DNA of 64,000 bases. Origin: Phyllostachys edulis. Lineage: Eukaryota > Streptophyta > Magnoliopsida > Poales > Poaceae. Below, in pieces: positions 46,801-58,559 of the stretch. The translations under genes and the position numbers were made by a program. Under the pieces are notes generated by a model. The model ran no database searches and had not been told where the DNA came from. It was given only the letters and a program-made list of their open reading frames with translations. The stretch is from NCBI GenBank assembly GCA_036346405.1, contig CM070567.1, positions 46,797,633 through 46,861,632 of the forward strand, written 5' to 3'. Positions within the stretch are counted from its first letter, which is position 1; each line of letters starts with the position of its first letter.

Positions 46801-49172
46801 CTGTTCTAAAACGACAACGGTGCTATCGTGTCAGGCAAAGACCGAGCTCAAGGATTTGGTTCTCGCCGGCGATGTAGACCTCATGGCGACATCAATAATA
46901 CCGTTGGGTCCTCAATAACCATGCGCACCAACGGACCTCCTCTCAGCGGCGGCGGCGGCTGAGCGCCGGCGAGCCGGAGAGGGCAAAATGAAGGCCGGCC
47001 GCGGCCAAAACCGAAATGCATAATCAAGCTCATGCGACATTCAGCGTGTGCCAAGAAAAGCTCCGCGACATCATTCAGCGGGTGCGGCAGCTAAGGGACT
47101 ACCGGGGAGTTACAGGAGGTCCTAAAGATGCCGATGAGTCGATAGCGGTGGCGGCTGAGTTGGAGAAGGCGGGAGCTCCACCGCTTCAAGTTCAACCTTC
47201 AACTCCAAGCTTCAAGCTCCACTAGGCCACCTCTGCAAATGCCCCAACCCGGTGATGTTAGGGTTGAGGTCGCAGAGGAGAAAGGCCCAGAATAGAAACA
47301 AGAGAGAGGAGGAAGAGGCCACTGGAACCCTTTTGCCACCGAGGAGCTCCAAGCTCGACAATGGCGAGGGAGAATTGGAGAGTCGTGGATGAGGAGCTCG
47401 ACCACGCACAAAGTGCAAGGTGAGATCAATTGTGTGCAAAGGAAGCCAAGGGAGGATTCAAGGGATAACTTATAGCTTTGAGGTGAAGGTTATGAGTGGG
47501 GCTAAGCTCCATGGTGAGCTTAGCCCACGGGTTCAGTCCATGGGGTGGCAAGGACATGAGATTTATAAGGTCTGAACTGGTGACGAGGCGGAAGGCCGAC
47601 TGCATTAAATCTTGGTCGACAAAAGAGTGATAAAAGGTACCTAGTGGCGGCGTGCATTAACTCCACTGCTCAGAGCTCACAGGCGCGCCCGAGGAAGGAG
47701 AAGAACAGGGGAGGTCCTTATGACCATTGGATAGGACCATGGGGAGGTCCTAACCATCGGATGACATTTTTGAACCGTTATGTTTTAAGTGGCTGGGAGG
47801 AGGTCCCAGCCACACGATCAAGGATTGGGAGGTCGTGGCCCTCCGATTTCCTTAATGTGAATGCGCACGTGGGAAAAAGGGACAGGAGGTCCAAAGCGTT
47901 GGATCTCAATCCAACGGTGCGGACCTCCTGTGAGGTCTTAACCGCACGCGAACATGAAAGCATGAGGGGGGAGGTCATGGCCTTGCGCGTAGCGCAAAGG
48001 AGGTCATAGCCCTCCGATTTGGATCTAAGGGCTCAAGAGATGGTCGAGCGCCCATTAATTAGCGACGCGAGATGTAAATCAACGGCCAATAAAGGGTGGT
48101 CGAGCGGCCTTTGATCTCGTCGTTGGCGAGAGATCCAAAAGCGAAAAAAAGGCAAGGAGGTCATGGCCTTAGATTTTCGATCAAGGGTTATGACCTCATC
48201 AAGGCGGAAGGACCTTCTTGTGATGTTTTTCGAGAGGAGGTCGTGGCCTTTGGATGTAAATCAACAGTTGCGACCTCAAGTGAGTGCAAAGGAGGTCGAT
48301 AGTTAGATTAAGAGGAGGAGGTCGCGACCATGGATTTTTGATCAATGGCTGTGACCTCATGTAAATGGGATGTTTGCTAAGTTTAACAGTGAGGGAGGTT
48401 TTTGAGGTTTAACACGGGGAGGTCATGACCGTGGATCTTTGATCCAACGGCTATGACTGATGAGGTGGGGAGGCCTTTGCGGTGTTGACCATGGAGGAAT
48501 CTGGCGCCCACGTTGACAGGGAGGTCCACAAGGTCAAGAGGACTTGAAGGGAGGTCTGGAGTGCGTTGGTTGAGGGAGGTCGTGGCCTTTGGATTGGATC
48601 CAACGACTCGACCTCATCAAATGGGAAAGGAGGTCGGATGGGGTCGGGCTTGACCGAGGTTTGAATCTGGCTCGGCCCAAGGAATAGTGCCAAGTTTTAA
48701 GTTTAATTTTCTAACAAATGAGACTTTGCAAAATTGTTTGGGATAGCCATTCAACTCCAAAATTCATGAAATTTTTACAGGAGCTTGTTGACAATGAGAT
48801 TAACCTTACATAAAATTTCCAGAGGTTATTATGCAACACATTTTTCTCAGGAAATTCATTAAGGCTGTTCCATGATTTGTTTTGCCTCCAAAAATTATCA
48901 AACAAGTTTTACAACTTGTGATATTTTTCAGAGGGGTCCCACACGGTTTTGGGACCAAGGAAAATATATTCCAAATGTTTGGCACAAGATTTAGACAATT
49001 GGAAAATGAGTTTGACTTTTGGGTCAACAAGAGCTTTGTGTTTTTGGATTACACAACTCTTGGACAAGAATTACATGAATGTTTCGGGGTTTTCAAGGTG
49101 TGAAAAAAAGTTTTAATTTCTACACATATAATTATACTTGAATAACCCTGTTTATACACTTGGGATGTTACA
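43882..49172 (+). mobile_element. Solo-LTR-like insertion 3 (5.3 kb), rich in GGAGGTC
   Basis: Starts TGTGAGCACCCGG and ends GGGATGTTACA, with a perfect 5-bp duplication CATCA (43877-43881 and 49173-49177). The empty site is in unit A near 14950. There are no pol frames. The 5' part has CTGCAGGGGTGTACCAATGT and a block resembling insertion 1b, so the two belong to related families. A single very long LTR, or a non-coding LTR derivative, is the best reading. Confidence 0.65.
46310..48660 (+). repeat. Dispersed GGAGGTC array in insertion 3
   Basis: GGAGGTC and its complement GACCTCC recur at short irregular intervals for about 2.3 kb, often as GGAGGTC(A/G)TGGCC. It parallels the array at 6290-8250. 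Confidence 0.85.
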
Positions 49173-49610
49173 CATCACCACCATCGGCTCTGCATCGTCT
49201 CAAGCATTTCATTTTTTCCATTCCTAGGGCTGGCTACTTCTCCTTTGCCATTCTCCTACCTAGCACGACGCACCTCTCTATGTTCTCCTTGTCCAGAGCT
49301 ATAGGAGGAAGACTGCCTTTCTCTTACTCCCTATGACAAGTAGGCCCCACCAAAAAATTTTCTTTTAAAAAGAGATTAAACTTGACTCTACGACAAGTGG
49401 ACGTACCCCACTACTTGTAATAATTTCTAAGCTGCACCCGTCGCCATTTTGTCGCCATGTCATGCGCCACGGTGTCAAAATTACCTCCAAAACCGCCTTA
49501 GGGGGTACCTAGACATTTTTGCATAGTTAAGAGGGCACAATACCCAGTTTTATACTTCAAGGGAAAGTAGACGAACCGCCATACTTGAGGGGGTTAAGTA
49601 GACTTTTTCC
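49173..49610. other. MULE-1 right interior and inverted repeat, unit C, part 2
   Basis: Continues the alignment to unit A from 14950 and ends GTAGACTTTTTCC at 49610. Confidence 0.8.
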
Positions 49611-49672
49611 TTGTATATATAGTATATATAGTGCAGAATGTCTGAACCTCTCATGGAGATCAATCGCTGTAG

Positions 49673-49810
49673 GACAAGGCTAACAAGAAAATTAGAGCTT
49701 CAGCATCTTCTTCCAGCGTGATAACGGTTGTGGTGCGCAAATTTGGTGAAGACGACGGCGACGATAACGCAGTATTGGAAGCGATTAATTCTTGTGAGAT
49801 CGATCTTTAA
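49673..49810 (+). CDS. Last exon of the unrecognised host gene, unit C copy
   Basis: Open from GACAAG after CTGTAG, 46 codons including TAA. The first 32 codons match units A and B. The end differs (NAVLEAINSCEIDL) after a small local rearrangement. Confidence 0.4.
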   Translation, partial: DKANKKIRASASSSSVITVVVRKFGEDDGDDNAVLEAINSCEIDL

Positions 49811-50858
49811 TTAAGAGTTGCATGGACTTATAAACATAAAAGCCTATCAGAATTGTTCTTTCCTGTAAGTAAGTATCCACTGTAATTCTATAACCAAGTG
49901 TCAGTCCATGTCTGAACTCTGAATCAATCACTGCAGGAAAAAAGAAACAGAGAAGACTAAAGCTGCAACACCTTCACATAATTTCCAAACATGTACATTA
50001 CAACAAAGAACACTGAGCATACATACAAAACAACAAATCATACAATGCATACATGAACTATACAGACATGCATGTTTACTCCAACTCCAAGAACATGTGT
50101 GCATACAAACAAATAATTTAGTCGTCGTAAATTATAACACGAATCGATGTTGTATCAATCTTTCCTGAGGATCCTTACGTGCTTCCAGCGAGACTCCATG
50201 CAGGTGGAGGGGTGGTTCTGCGCGTACGCCCGAACTTGAAGTAGTCACGAGTCGCCGCCCTGGCGGGCGTCTGACTTCTCCACGCGTCGGCGAACACGGT
50301 GACGGTCGGCCTTATCGGCGTCGTGGACCACGTTGAGCCGGAACCACGGTCGTGAGATGCCGATCCTCGACCACTGCTGATCGTAGTACCGCGGTAGCGC
50401 CGTCGTGAGCGATGCAACATCAGCGTCGTCGGCGTGCTTTCGTTGGCGTAAACACTGCATGATGGACACCTGTTGTCTTGGGACGACCGTGGCAGTAACC
50501 CTCGAATTGCCACATCTGGGAAGAGTAGTCGTATCCCTAGAGAGAATGTCCAATTATAAAATCTTACAAAAAATCACTATGTGTGTCTCAAATAATCTCG
50601 TGTTTATTTAGAGACAACACATACTAGTCAACTAGCTAGTGGTACCGCTAAATACCGGTAGCGATATACTTTCTCTAGACACAAATTATTGTTGCCTCTG
50701 TTCAGAAAAGGTTCTTGTCCCCGTGTAATGCGTGTGGTCAATGTTTTTCTTATCTTTGACCCATAGTTTCTTTTATATGTTATGTAATTTTATCATGGGA
50801 AAAATATATAACTTGATTTACTGCAAAAAAAAAACACAATTTTATAGCTTTACAAATA

Positions 50859-51098
50859 CTCCATCTGCCCACAAACATAAGTTGTTTTAACTTTTCACAG
50901 TCTCTAATGCAAAACTTTGATTGATGTTTTTTTTTATCTAATATACTAGCTAAAAATATATACTAAAAAATATTTTGCAAGATAAATCCAATTACATTAT
51001 TTTTATATTGTCATATACTCATAGATATACTACTGGTCAAAGTTTTAAAAGTTAATAGCACGGATCCCATGACAACCTAAATTTAGATATAGGGGGAG
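50859..51098. mobile_element. Stowaway-like MITE, unit C
   Basis: Same element and TA flanks as at 16624. Confidence 0.55.
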
Positions 51099-51323
51099 TA
51101 TATTGTAATACAGAAAAGGGTAATGCTACCTGTCCTATATGTATCAGACATCTCACTCCACGGAAACAACTCAATTGATTTCCATGTGTTTCAACCTCCA
51201 CCACATAATAACCTTATCTCGTTACTCCCACCCATATGCATCACAATTCATCTCCTTCTTCTCTCCCCCTGCAGCTCCCTCTCCAACCATACATGTTACC
51301 TTATCTCTCTCAACCTACCCCTC

Positions 51324-51339
51324 CTATAAGGCTATAAGC
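51324..51339 (+). other. hAT excision footprint
   Basis: CTATAAGG followed directly by CTATAAGC: two copies of the 8-bp target, the first with its last base changed C to G. hAT transposases typically leave both duplications with altered or complemented bases at the junction. In unit A the same place holds the 302-bp element. Confidence 0.75.
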
Positions 51340-51395
51340 CCATTGATAGAGCACCATACCCTACCACCTCACGGTCTCAGACCTAAGCACCAGCA

Positions 51396-51752
51396 ATGCC
51401 TAGCATCCACTCCACTATCCTCCTACTCACCGTGAGCTGCCTCCTGCTGCTCGCCTCTGCATCGCCGGCATTGCCGGACCCAGCGTCGCTCGAGCCTTCG
51501 CTGCTCTTCCCCTTGTCCGGCACCTCCTCGGCTCAGCCTGCTGTAGCGTCCACCATCCCGGCCTTCCTGGAGCAATCCGAGGCTGCCATTGTATCCTCCA
51601 TCTGCGAGCACACCCTGTCCCCGTCGCTCCTCCCAACCGTCCTCGCCTCTTGCAATGCCACCAGCGGTGCCCTCCCTCCGCGGCTATGGTGCTGCCCCCG
51701 TGAGGCTATGGTGGTGGAGGTAGGGCAAGCAGGTACCATGGAGGGAGCCTAA
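51396..51752 (+). CDS. Small secreted-protein gene in the intron, unit C (118 codons)
   Basis: Full frame, with MPSIHSTILLLTVSCLLLLA, SPALPDPASLEPSLLFPLSG, LLPTVLASCNATSGALPP and RLWCCP, the CCP expected for the suspected GPI-anchored family. It is followed by a possible donor (CCCCGTGAGG). Two TATAAG boxes now lie upstream, created by the hAT footprint. Possibly only a first exon. Confidence 0.45.
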   Translation: MPSIHSTILLLTVSCLLLLASASPALPDPASLEPSLLFPLSGTSSAQPAVASTIPAFLEQSEAAIVSSICEHTLSPSLLPTVLASCNATSGALPPRLWCCPREAMVVEVGQAGTMEGA

Positions 51753-51784
51753 GGCTAAGCTTGCCGTCAAGTCTCAGGGCCAGT

Positions 51785-52340
51785 GAGTTGGGTGTTTGTT
51801 GCAGCCATATGTTCTTTTTGTTGCAAGAGGTGATTTGAGATGTTGATACTACAGTTTTTGAATGTTGCAATAATAAACTCTTGTAATGCTATTTTTTAAA
51901 ATAATTTCTCAATGTTGCATCTGGTGTTGTTCATTGTTGCACATGTGAAATCAGAATGTTTCATAAGTTAGGCTCAAATATTGCAACACCCGATCATCCA
52001 ATTTTTTTGTTGCTAACTGGTGTTTTTTGTGCTCCAATGAATTTGAATATGTTGTTGCTTGAGATGCCTGATGTGTTGCATATGTGTTTTCAAAATGTTG
52101 CAAGTGCCCCCGCCCCCAAATTGTTGCATCCGTGTTTTCAAAATGTTGCAAAGGTTATAACATCATCGATTAATGTTTTTCCAAACTTCTGTGCTAATTT
52201 TCTAAGTATATATATGTATTCTAACAAGGTCTTTTAATTTTTAAGTGAATTTTGACAAGATTAAGGATCCCCTCTCTATTTTTCGAGATCCAAGTATTTT
52301 GTTGCATATGTCGAATTTGTTTTGTTGCATGTGTGCGTCG
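51785..52340. repeat. TGTTGCA word cluster, unit C
   Basis: Same cluster as in units A and B. Confidence 0.5.
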
Positions 52341-53403
52341 GACATGCTGGGGGGAAGAGTCGGGAGTGCACGATGGGAAACAAGTTGCTCCTTAAAGAAA
52401 ACTTATGGTTAAATATGCATTTAAGATAATGTTGCAAACATCAAGAATTCTTGACCTTAATTAGGTGAGCTTCCCCTCTGTTAGCTCGATATATATGGCC
52501 TTTTTAAAAAACAATAATTTTGTGGGAAACAGATTAAATACACAGTTCATCCTAGAAATAAAATTAGTTTTTGTTTTCAGCTCAGTAAACCAACAGCTAT
52601 CTGAGAGTAGGCATGCAACAAAGACCCTTTAATTAATTGAAAACCAAAATTTAGAAAAATAAGAAGCTAGTATATATGTGGCTGCTAGCAGATATAGTCC
52701 AGCTGGACATTTGAACAACCTCTAGAGTCTAGTCAAACAATCCATCAGTTGGAATACCATGCCAAGTAGTTGGTGCATGGAAACTGGAAAATAATGGAAT
52801 TTGTTCTATCCATGAAAATTAATCAGCATAATATATATCCAAGACTAATATATATAATAACTCTACAAATATGACGATTATTCTGTTGTTACTTAATTAC
52901 CGTCATCCTGATCTCTGTCCTTGGGCTGGTGTTGCTCTGGCGGGAATGGGGCTTGTCGGAGGACAGCACCCACAGTACTGACGGTGCTTGTCGAACTGTA
53001 CCGCTTCGCCCGCTCGGCACGTCGTCGGCCGCTGCAGCCGAGGTTCGATCGCTGAGGCTCACCGGTGAACCCCTCTGTCGGGTCGCCGGCCTTGGGTGCC
53101 CTTGCCGTCGCCTCAACGACGCACGATGACGGCGGGGACGCCAACAAGGCAACCAGACACACAACAACCCAAGAGAAAGTGTGAGTAGCCATGTGTGTGT
53201 AGCTTCTGCTTTGCTTCTCTCCCTCCCCCTCTCTCTCTATGTATGTATGTATAGGCTTGTGATGAGCGGCAACTAAGGCTTCCCTGTCGTTTATATAGAG
53301 TTTTTGGGGATCATACTATATTCAGAGAAATTGACAGCTTACATACACTGGATGTTTACACACCAAGGATTGATTTGTTTTTGTTGTTTACTAGTGGCCT
53401 GTA

Positions 53404-53419
53404 CGCGCCATTTGGCGCG
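53404..53419 (-). other. Helitron 1 3'-end hairpin
   Basis: CGCGCCA, TT, TGGCGCG. It is the termination hairpin expected just before CTAG. Confidence 0.85.
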
Positions 53420-55300
53420 CTGAAAAAGATGGGGTCTTTGTTTGGCAGAATAAGCAAGTTGGAAAGGAGAATAATGATTATTTAGAATAGGAAAATTGCA
53501 TGTAGTCTGATAGTAGTATCCACATGTCTAGTAGAGTTTTTACGGCAATTGTATTATAGAGTTCAGTATGGCTGGAATATTGGCGTGTACAACAGTCACT
53601 ACGATAGTCGCAATATGTGATAGTCCGCAGAAATAGTTAAGGCGAACTGAAATGTACACAATAGTAGAAGTTTGGTGAACTACCATCAGTGGCCACTATT
53701 GTTGGCACATAAGTTTGCAGAGTTAGTAGGGATGCGTCCAAAAAAACTACGTTCTGTTTGTAAAATATTACAGTATATTCGAGAATATGATACATTCCAT
53801 AGATTGGGCACGTAGTTACAGATTAAGTACAAAAGACACCCGAACTCTATGATAACAGGTTGTGAAATGAGGTGTACATATTCTGTGTAGAGATAGAATA
53901 GATGTTGTGCGGCAGCATCAGACTGGCTATATTCTGCTACATGTAAAACGCAAAGTGAAGCGTTATAATGGAAGCTATGTAGAACAGCTTGAAAGAAAAT
54001 TAGGCATGGAAAAGTAAACGTACATACTATACCTATACCTGTGATTTTCTACGAGGGCTTCTTATTTGAGTCCACCTTTTCTATAACAGAATAAGGCGTT
54101 GCATTGCTAGATAAACCATGCTCCGAGCCGTAGAACATAGGTAATATGTGAGGTTCGGATGCAAGAAAACGACACTTAGCTTAAGTTACATGGAATGCGA
54201 GATAGCAGATCATCTTACAGTGGCTACATCGTAGGTATAATAAGAACTATAATTATGTATAAAAAGTAGAAACACGACATCGGTGTAGATCCTTCATGCC
54301 TATATTAAGTAAAGATATAAAATGGATCTTTGAGTGACATCTAAAACAGGTAAGTATGTAGGCAAAGTATGAAACAAAGAAATAGATTACGCAATGACAT
54401 AAATTTTCATATGAAACATATCTGAAGCACTATGGATATATAGTACGATAAGCGTATTCATGCATTTATGTAGCACAATTATGATACAAATAAATCGATA
54501 ATCTAATGATATGTATTCGCATATGAAGCAGATATGAATTATTTTGTAGGTATAGTGGAACAAGCTAACTAATGAGATGGAAAAACAGTTAGAATAGTTT
54601 GCATGAATCCACGGCTGAGCGTGAATGAAGAGCTACATTAAGGCAGTAAGGAGTAAGTAATGAAGTGCAGTATATGTTAGAAAAAAGGGGAAGAGGTAAA
54701 GTACTGAACACACTAATCTGCAGGCTGATAACAGTGGTTACTTACACCTCGTGTGTTCTTTTTCAAAGGGATCGTCCGAATCATTCTTGGTAGTAGAAAG
54801 TATGTTCTTTTATGTGAGGATGCAAAGCATAGGTTTGTGGTTATGTTCATAAACAGTAGGTTATGTTATAATGGTAGTTGGGAGTTGAAAGTATGTATAT
54901 CGATTAGCTACACATGACGACAGTTGTACATGTGATCGAACCTGATGAGCATTACGATACAAACACATGCACCATAGTCACTCCTCAAAAACATAGGCAA
55001 GTTATAGAACTGAATATATGTCATAAGGCGATCTAAACAAATGATAAACTTGAAGAGTAAATTATCTTGAAGATTTTGACTTGAACTACACATACCAGAT
55101 ATCATTATCAAGGACCTAGGTTCAGTAACCCACATTTCAAGGAAAAATAAGATCAAATTAACCCTTCAGTTTATACGATGTAAAACAGTACAAGGTCTGA
55201 TTTGGTCTTCAAACTGGGAAACCCATAAAATATTACTGTACATGAAAACTAATTTTTTGACGTGAATCAATAATATTCTTCGCGCAGTTGACCGAGCATA
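53420..55300. other. Helitron 1 interior without recognised genes
   Basis: About 1.9 kb of mixed AT-rich DNA. Open frames are short. Nothing recognised. Confidence 0.5.
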
Positions 55301-55364
55301 TATAAATTCAAAATACATTATTTAACTTGTGTTTTAATCAAAAACTCATCTTCCCCAAAGTACC

Positions 55365-55440
55365 TGCATTGTTTCACCTGTTCCAACCCATTTAGATTTT
55401 GGGATGTCCTCTGGAGGCATCTCCCATTCAAATTATACTT
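55365..55440 (-). pseudogene. Exon-like fragment in Helitron 1
   Basis: The minus strand reads EMPPEDIPKSKWVGTGETMQ, followed by CAG|GTACTT, a good donor, and preceded in frame by FEW. A stop lies a few codons upstream. It is probably a captured exon of an unrecognised gene. Confidence 0.3.
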
Positions 55441-56014
55441 CTGCTTCATTAATGCATTGACTTCTTTATTTGTTATGGTGTGACTAACATGACGATGAAA
55501 TGAACTGGGACATACAAGGGTGGTGGTGTTAGAAAGAATTATAAGGAAAGATCATGTATCATGCTAGAAAAGCAAATGGTAAACAAATGGTCACGATAAA
55601 CATCATTTTTAACTTCTGCTAATTGATAGTAATATATGGAGTTTTTCAATAAAAGTGCCTGCACAGTTACTTGTCCACAATAAAAAATGTCGAGAAAAAA
55701 CTTCCTCAGATCAAAATGGCAATAGAATAAATTATTTCAAACATAATAAAAGATCTCTAACCATTAATTGAGAAAGATCATACAAAATCAATTAGCAAAA
55801 ATGTATTACTGCTGCACCAAAAATATAGTAAACATGCGACATTAGGCAAGCATTCTGAAAGGTCATCATATATGACAAAGTTGGAGGCATAGACCAAAAA
55901 TAAAGAATGGTTGATATATCATCTAACAATATACTACTTGTTACAGAGGTTCGAATCAAATTCGCAATAGTCATTAACCCTCCTAGTCAATGAAGAAAAA
56001 GGATGTCAAGAGTG

Positions 56015-56233
56015 TTATATGAATGACACCAACCATGAAGTTTCCCTTTCATCAAAACCATCATTTTTGTTGTTTATCATGTCATGTACCTCATTATCAC
56101 TGGTAACGTTGTACTCATCTTCTATGTCATCTTCATCACTTTGCTCTAGGCCTTGAATGCTCCCATTGGATTGCTTCTCAGGTTGAGCAGCCTCCACTGC
56201 CCTAGATTCAGTACTTATGATTTTCAGCTGCAT
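56015..56233 (-). pseudogene. Acidic exon-like fragment in Helitron 1
   Basis: A 72-codon frame with SNGSIQGLEQSDEDDIEDEY, rich in Asp, Glu and Asn. No domain is recognised. It may be a captured exon. Confidence 0.25.
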
Positions 56234-56949
56234 GTAACACTCAAGTTCAGTTACACTAGATGCAAGCTACACTACTTTGCTGCATGAAGCAAGATAGCAC
56301 CGGGAAAGGGAAAAGGCCTGATGGTGCACTTGCATCATTACGCAAAGAATATTTTGACTCAGTCATAATGTATTCTAAAACAACACAACTGTAACATCAG
56401 TAACCTCCTCATAGAACACGTGACAGGCCAAACAAATGCTAGCAACTTGCCATTTTGTGTTTCTAGATGCAGAGGGTTGGTCTAAAAAGACCCATAGAAA
56501 CATGCAACGATAAAGTCACCACAAAAGTATAACGCTTGAAAAATGCCTAAATGTCTCTAGTAAGAAAGTTAGGACCTTAGGAATAACCGGGAAAACAAAA
56601 AAAAATATGCAACAAATCTTAGATATCAGGGGTGTCCAAAATATGTTCTTATGATTGTATATCCAGAATCCAGATACATACTACACTCTCTACAGTCCAT
56701 CAGCTTCTAAGTACAAGATGAACTACCTGAACCCTGCATTGAATTGCCATTTTCCTCTGTGACACAGACATCACCAAAGCCTCGTGATCCAACCCCCCTG
56801 CCTCCAATTCCACAAAACCCCTGGTTCCATGACCAATTCGTCGCACCATCCATTAACGTGTACTGCTAATGCTATGCCGCCACTATCTGCTGTAAAGAAA
56901 TGATTATCACACAACAGGAACCAAACCTGAACCAAAGTTCGGCGGCGCT

Positions 56950-57911
56950 AGTGTGGGCAGACCACCATCAAGCACTACAAAATGCCGCATCAAAATCCCT
57001 CTCATCCTCGCTAAAACCGGCGATCATCGCATACACCATTCTATCAGCCACAATTCCCTTCCCTTCATCTCCTCCAGCAAAGCAATCACCTCCCTTTCCG
57101 CCCTATGCGGAACAATGGCCTTACCAGCGTTACCACCGTTGCATACACGGGCGAATCCAGCCCAAGTTCTGCATTCCCCGCCATCTCCTCCTTGAGCCTC
57201 ACCGCAGCATCCACCTTCCCCTCTCACAGAGCCCCTTCATCAGACTCGCATACACATGAGCATTTGGACTAACGTTGTACCGCCTAGCCATCACCCCTTC
57301 ACCTCAAACGCTTCCTTGAGCTGGCCGCAGTCGCACAGCGCTCGGCGACGAGGGTGCCAAGCATGACGATAGTGGGGCTATCCTGCTGCAGCATTTCGTT
57401 GAATAGGTGACGCGCGTGCTCAACAGAGCCAGACGCGGCCGCTGCACGCGTAAGGATGTTGTAGGAGCACGCGTCCGGGGAATGGCGGCCTCCCAGCAGA
57501 TGGAGAGGAGGTCACGGAGAGGCGTGTGACAGGCGAGGAGGTCGTGGAGGAGCGCGTTGAGGGCGCGGGCGGTGCTGGGCACGGGGAAGGCGTTGCGGGC
57601 GGCGGCTGGCAGGCGAGCGCGGCCGTAGGCAGCGATGACGCAGCAGAGGAGCTGCTCCTGGGGGCAAGGGAGGGCACGGGGATCTGGGAGAAAAGGGACT
57701 CCATGGCGGGGAAGAGGCACGCAGCGGCGAGCTTGGAGATGATGAGGTCGTAGCAGCGGAGGGAGTGCGGAACGAGGTGGGGGCAAAGGGTGGCGCCCGT
57801 CGGCGGGCTGAGGAAGAGGCGGAGGGCAGCCGCGGGGTTCGGCTCGCGGCGGAGGACGATGGCGAAGTGGTACGACGAGAACTTGTTGCCGGGCATGGCG
57901 GGCTTCGGCAT
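56950..57911 (-). pseudogene. Captured P-class PPR gene fragment
   Basis: A start at 57911 gives MPKPAMPGNKFSSYHFAIVL, then PHSLRCYDLIISKLAAACLF. Shifting frame, it continues with QLLCCVIAAYGRARLPAAAR, LNALLHDLLACHTPLRDLLS, then SVEHARHLFNEMLQQ and, further on, NVSPNAHVYASLMKGLCERG and AVRLKEEMAG. These are 35-residue pentatricopeptide helices, found in organelle RNA-binding proteins. At least three frameshifts break it. It lies in the same orientation as the Helitron, as expected for transcriptional capture. The N-terminus before 57911 (to 58253) is Pro/Ser-rich and doubtful. Confidence 0.75.
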
Positions 57912-58334
57912 TGCGGCGTCACGACGGAAAAAGGCAGGGAAGAGGGGGCGACGCGGCGAGGACATTACATGCGCCGGTGGAGGAAGCGGGAGCGGTGAGG
58001 GGGAGAGTCCGTGCGCAACACCTGGAGGGGGGCGGGGGTTGGCGGTGAAGAAGGAGAGCCGCGGCCGGGAGCCTCTCTTTGTGAAGGCCGACGAAGCAGG
58101 CGAGAGTTGGGGCGGTAGCGAGGACGCGAAGGAGCCGCTGGCACGCAAAACCAAAAAAAAATATGACGGTCGCGACGCAGGGAGGCGCAGGATCAGACGG
58201 GGGAGAAGAAACGAGGCGACGTGGCCGCCTCTCCTCGCGCGAAAATTGCGCACATTTACCCTTTAGGACTAGAAATCTCTTGGCGCCTTGGCGCGAGAGA
58301 CCTAAGCGGACACGATTGTGTTAAGGAGAAAGGA

Positions 58335-58445
58335 AATTCTAGAGATTTTGATAGTGGCTCACGAATGAAGTGCCTCCTCTGTTGAACAACTTTACCAGTG
58401 CCATCAACAACTCCGGGAATCATCTGAGCCTCTGAGTTAAGCATA
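58335..58445 (-). pseudogene. Exon-like fragment in Helitron 1
   Basis: The minus strand reads EAQMIPGVVDGTGKVVQQRR and then HFIREPLSK, preceded by an ACTCAG acceptor-like sequence. Family not recognised. Confidence 0.35.
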
Positions 58446-58559
58446 CATGTAAGAGTCAAATGATTTAAAACATAATTAGAAAAAGAAGATAACTCGAGAA
58501 AGTAAGAAACAAATAGAGAGCGAAATGCAACCCTTGTATGAAAACAACTCACAAAAAGG

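Larger units (their letters stand above)
50155..53192 (-). pseudogene. Citrate-binding-protein-like gene, unit C (multiple small indels)
   Basis: Exon 1 (53192-52901) keeps start, signal peptide, TEGFT and the ACG|GTAATT donor but loses frame in the middle through several small indels. Exon 2 (50536-50155) retains recognisable pieces (NVVHD, WSRIGI) in different frames. The intron is nearly identical to those of A and B. The 7.7-kb Helitron lies about 95 bp upstream of its TATA box (53290-53297), cutting off the rest of the promoter. Confidence 0.8.

Noticed and set aside
43882..49172. Complete LTR retrotransposon with two LTRs
   Set aside because: The two ends are not similar to each other as direct repeats, and no primer site, polypurine tract or pol frame was seen.
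57420..58253. A single 277-codon protein on the minus strand
   Set aside because: The PPR part changes frame inside it and the Pro/Ser-rich segments are out-of-frame translation; only a broken PPR fragment is supported.
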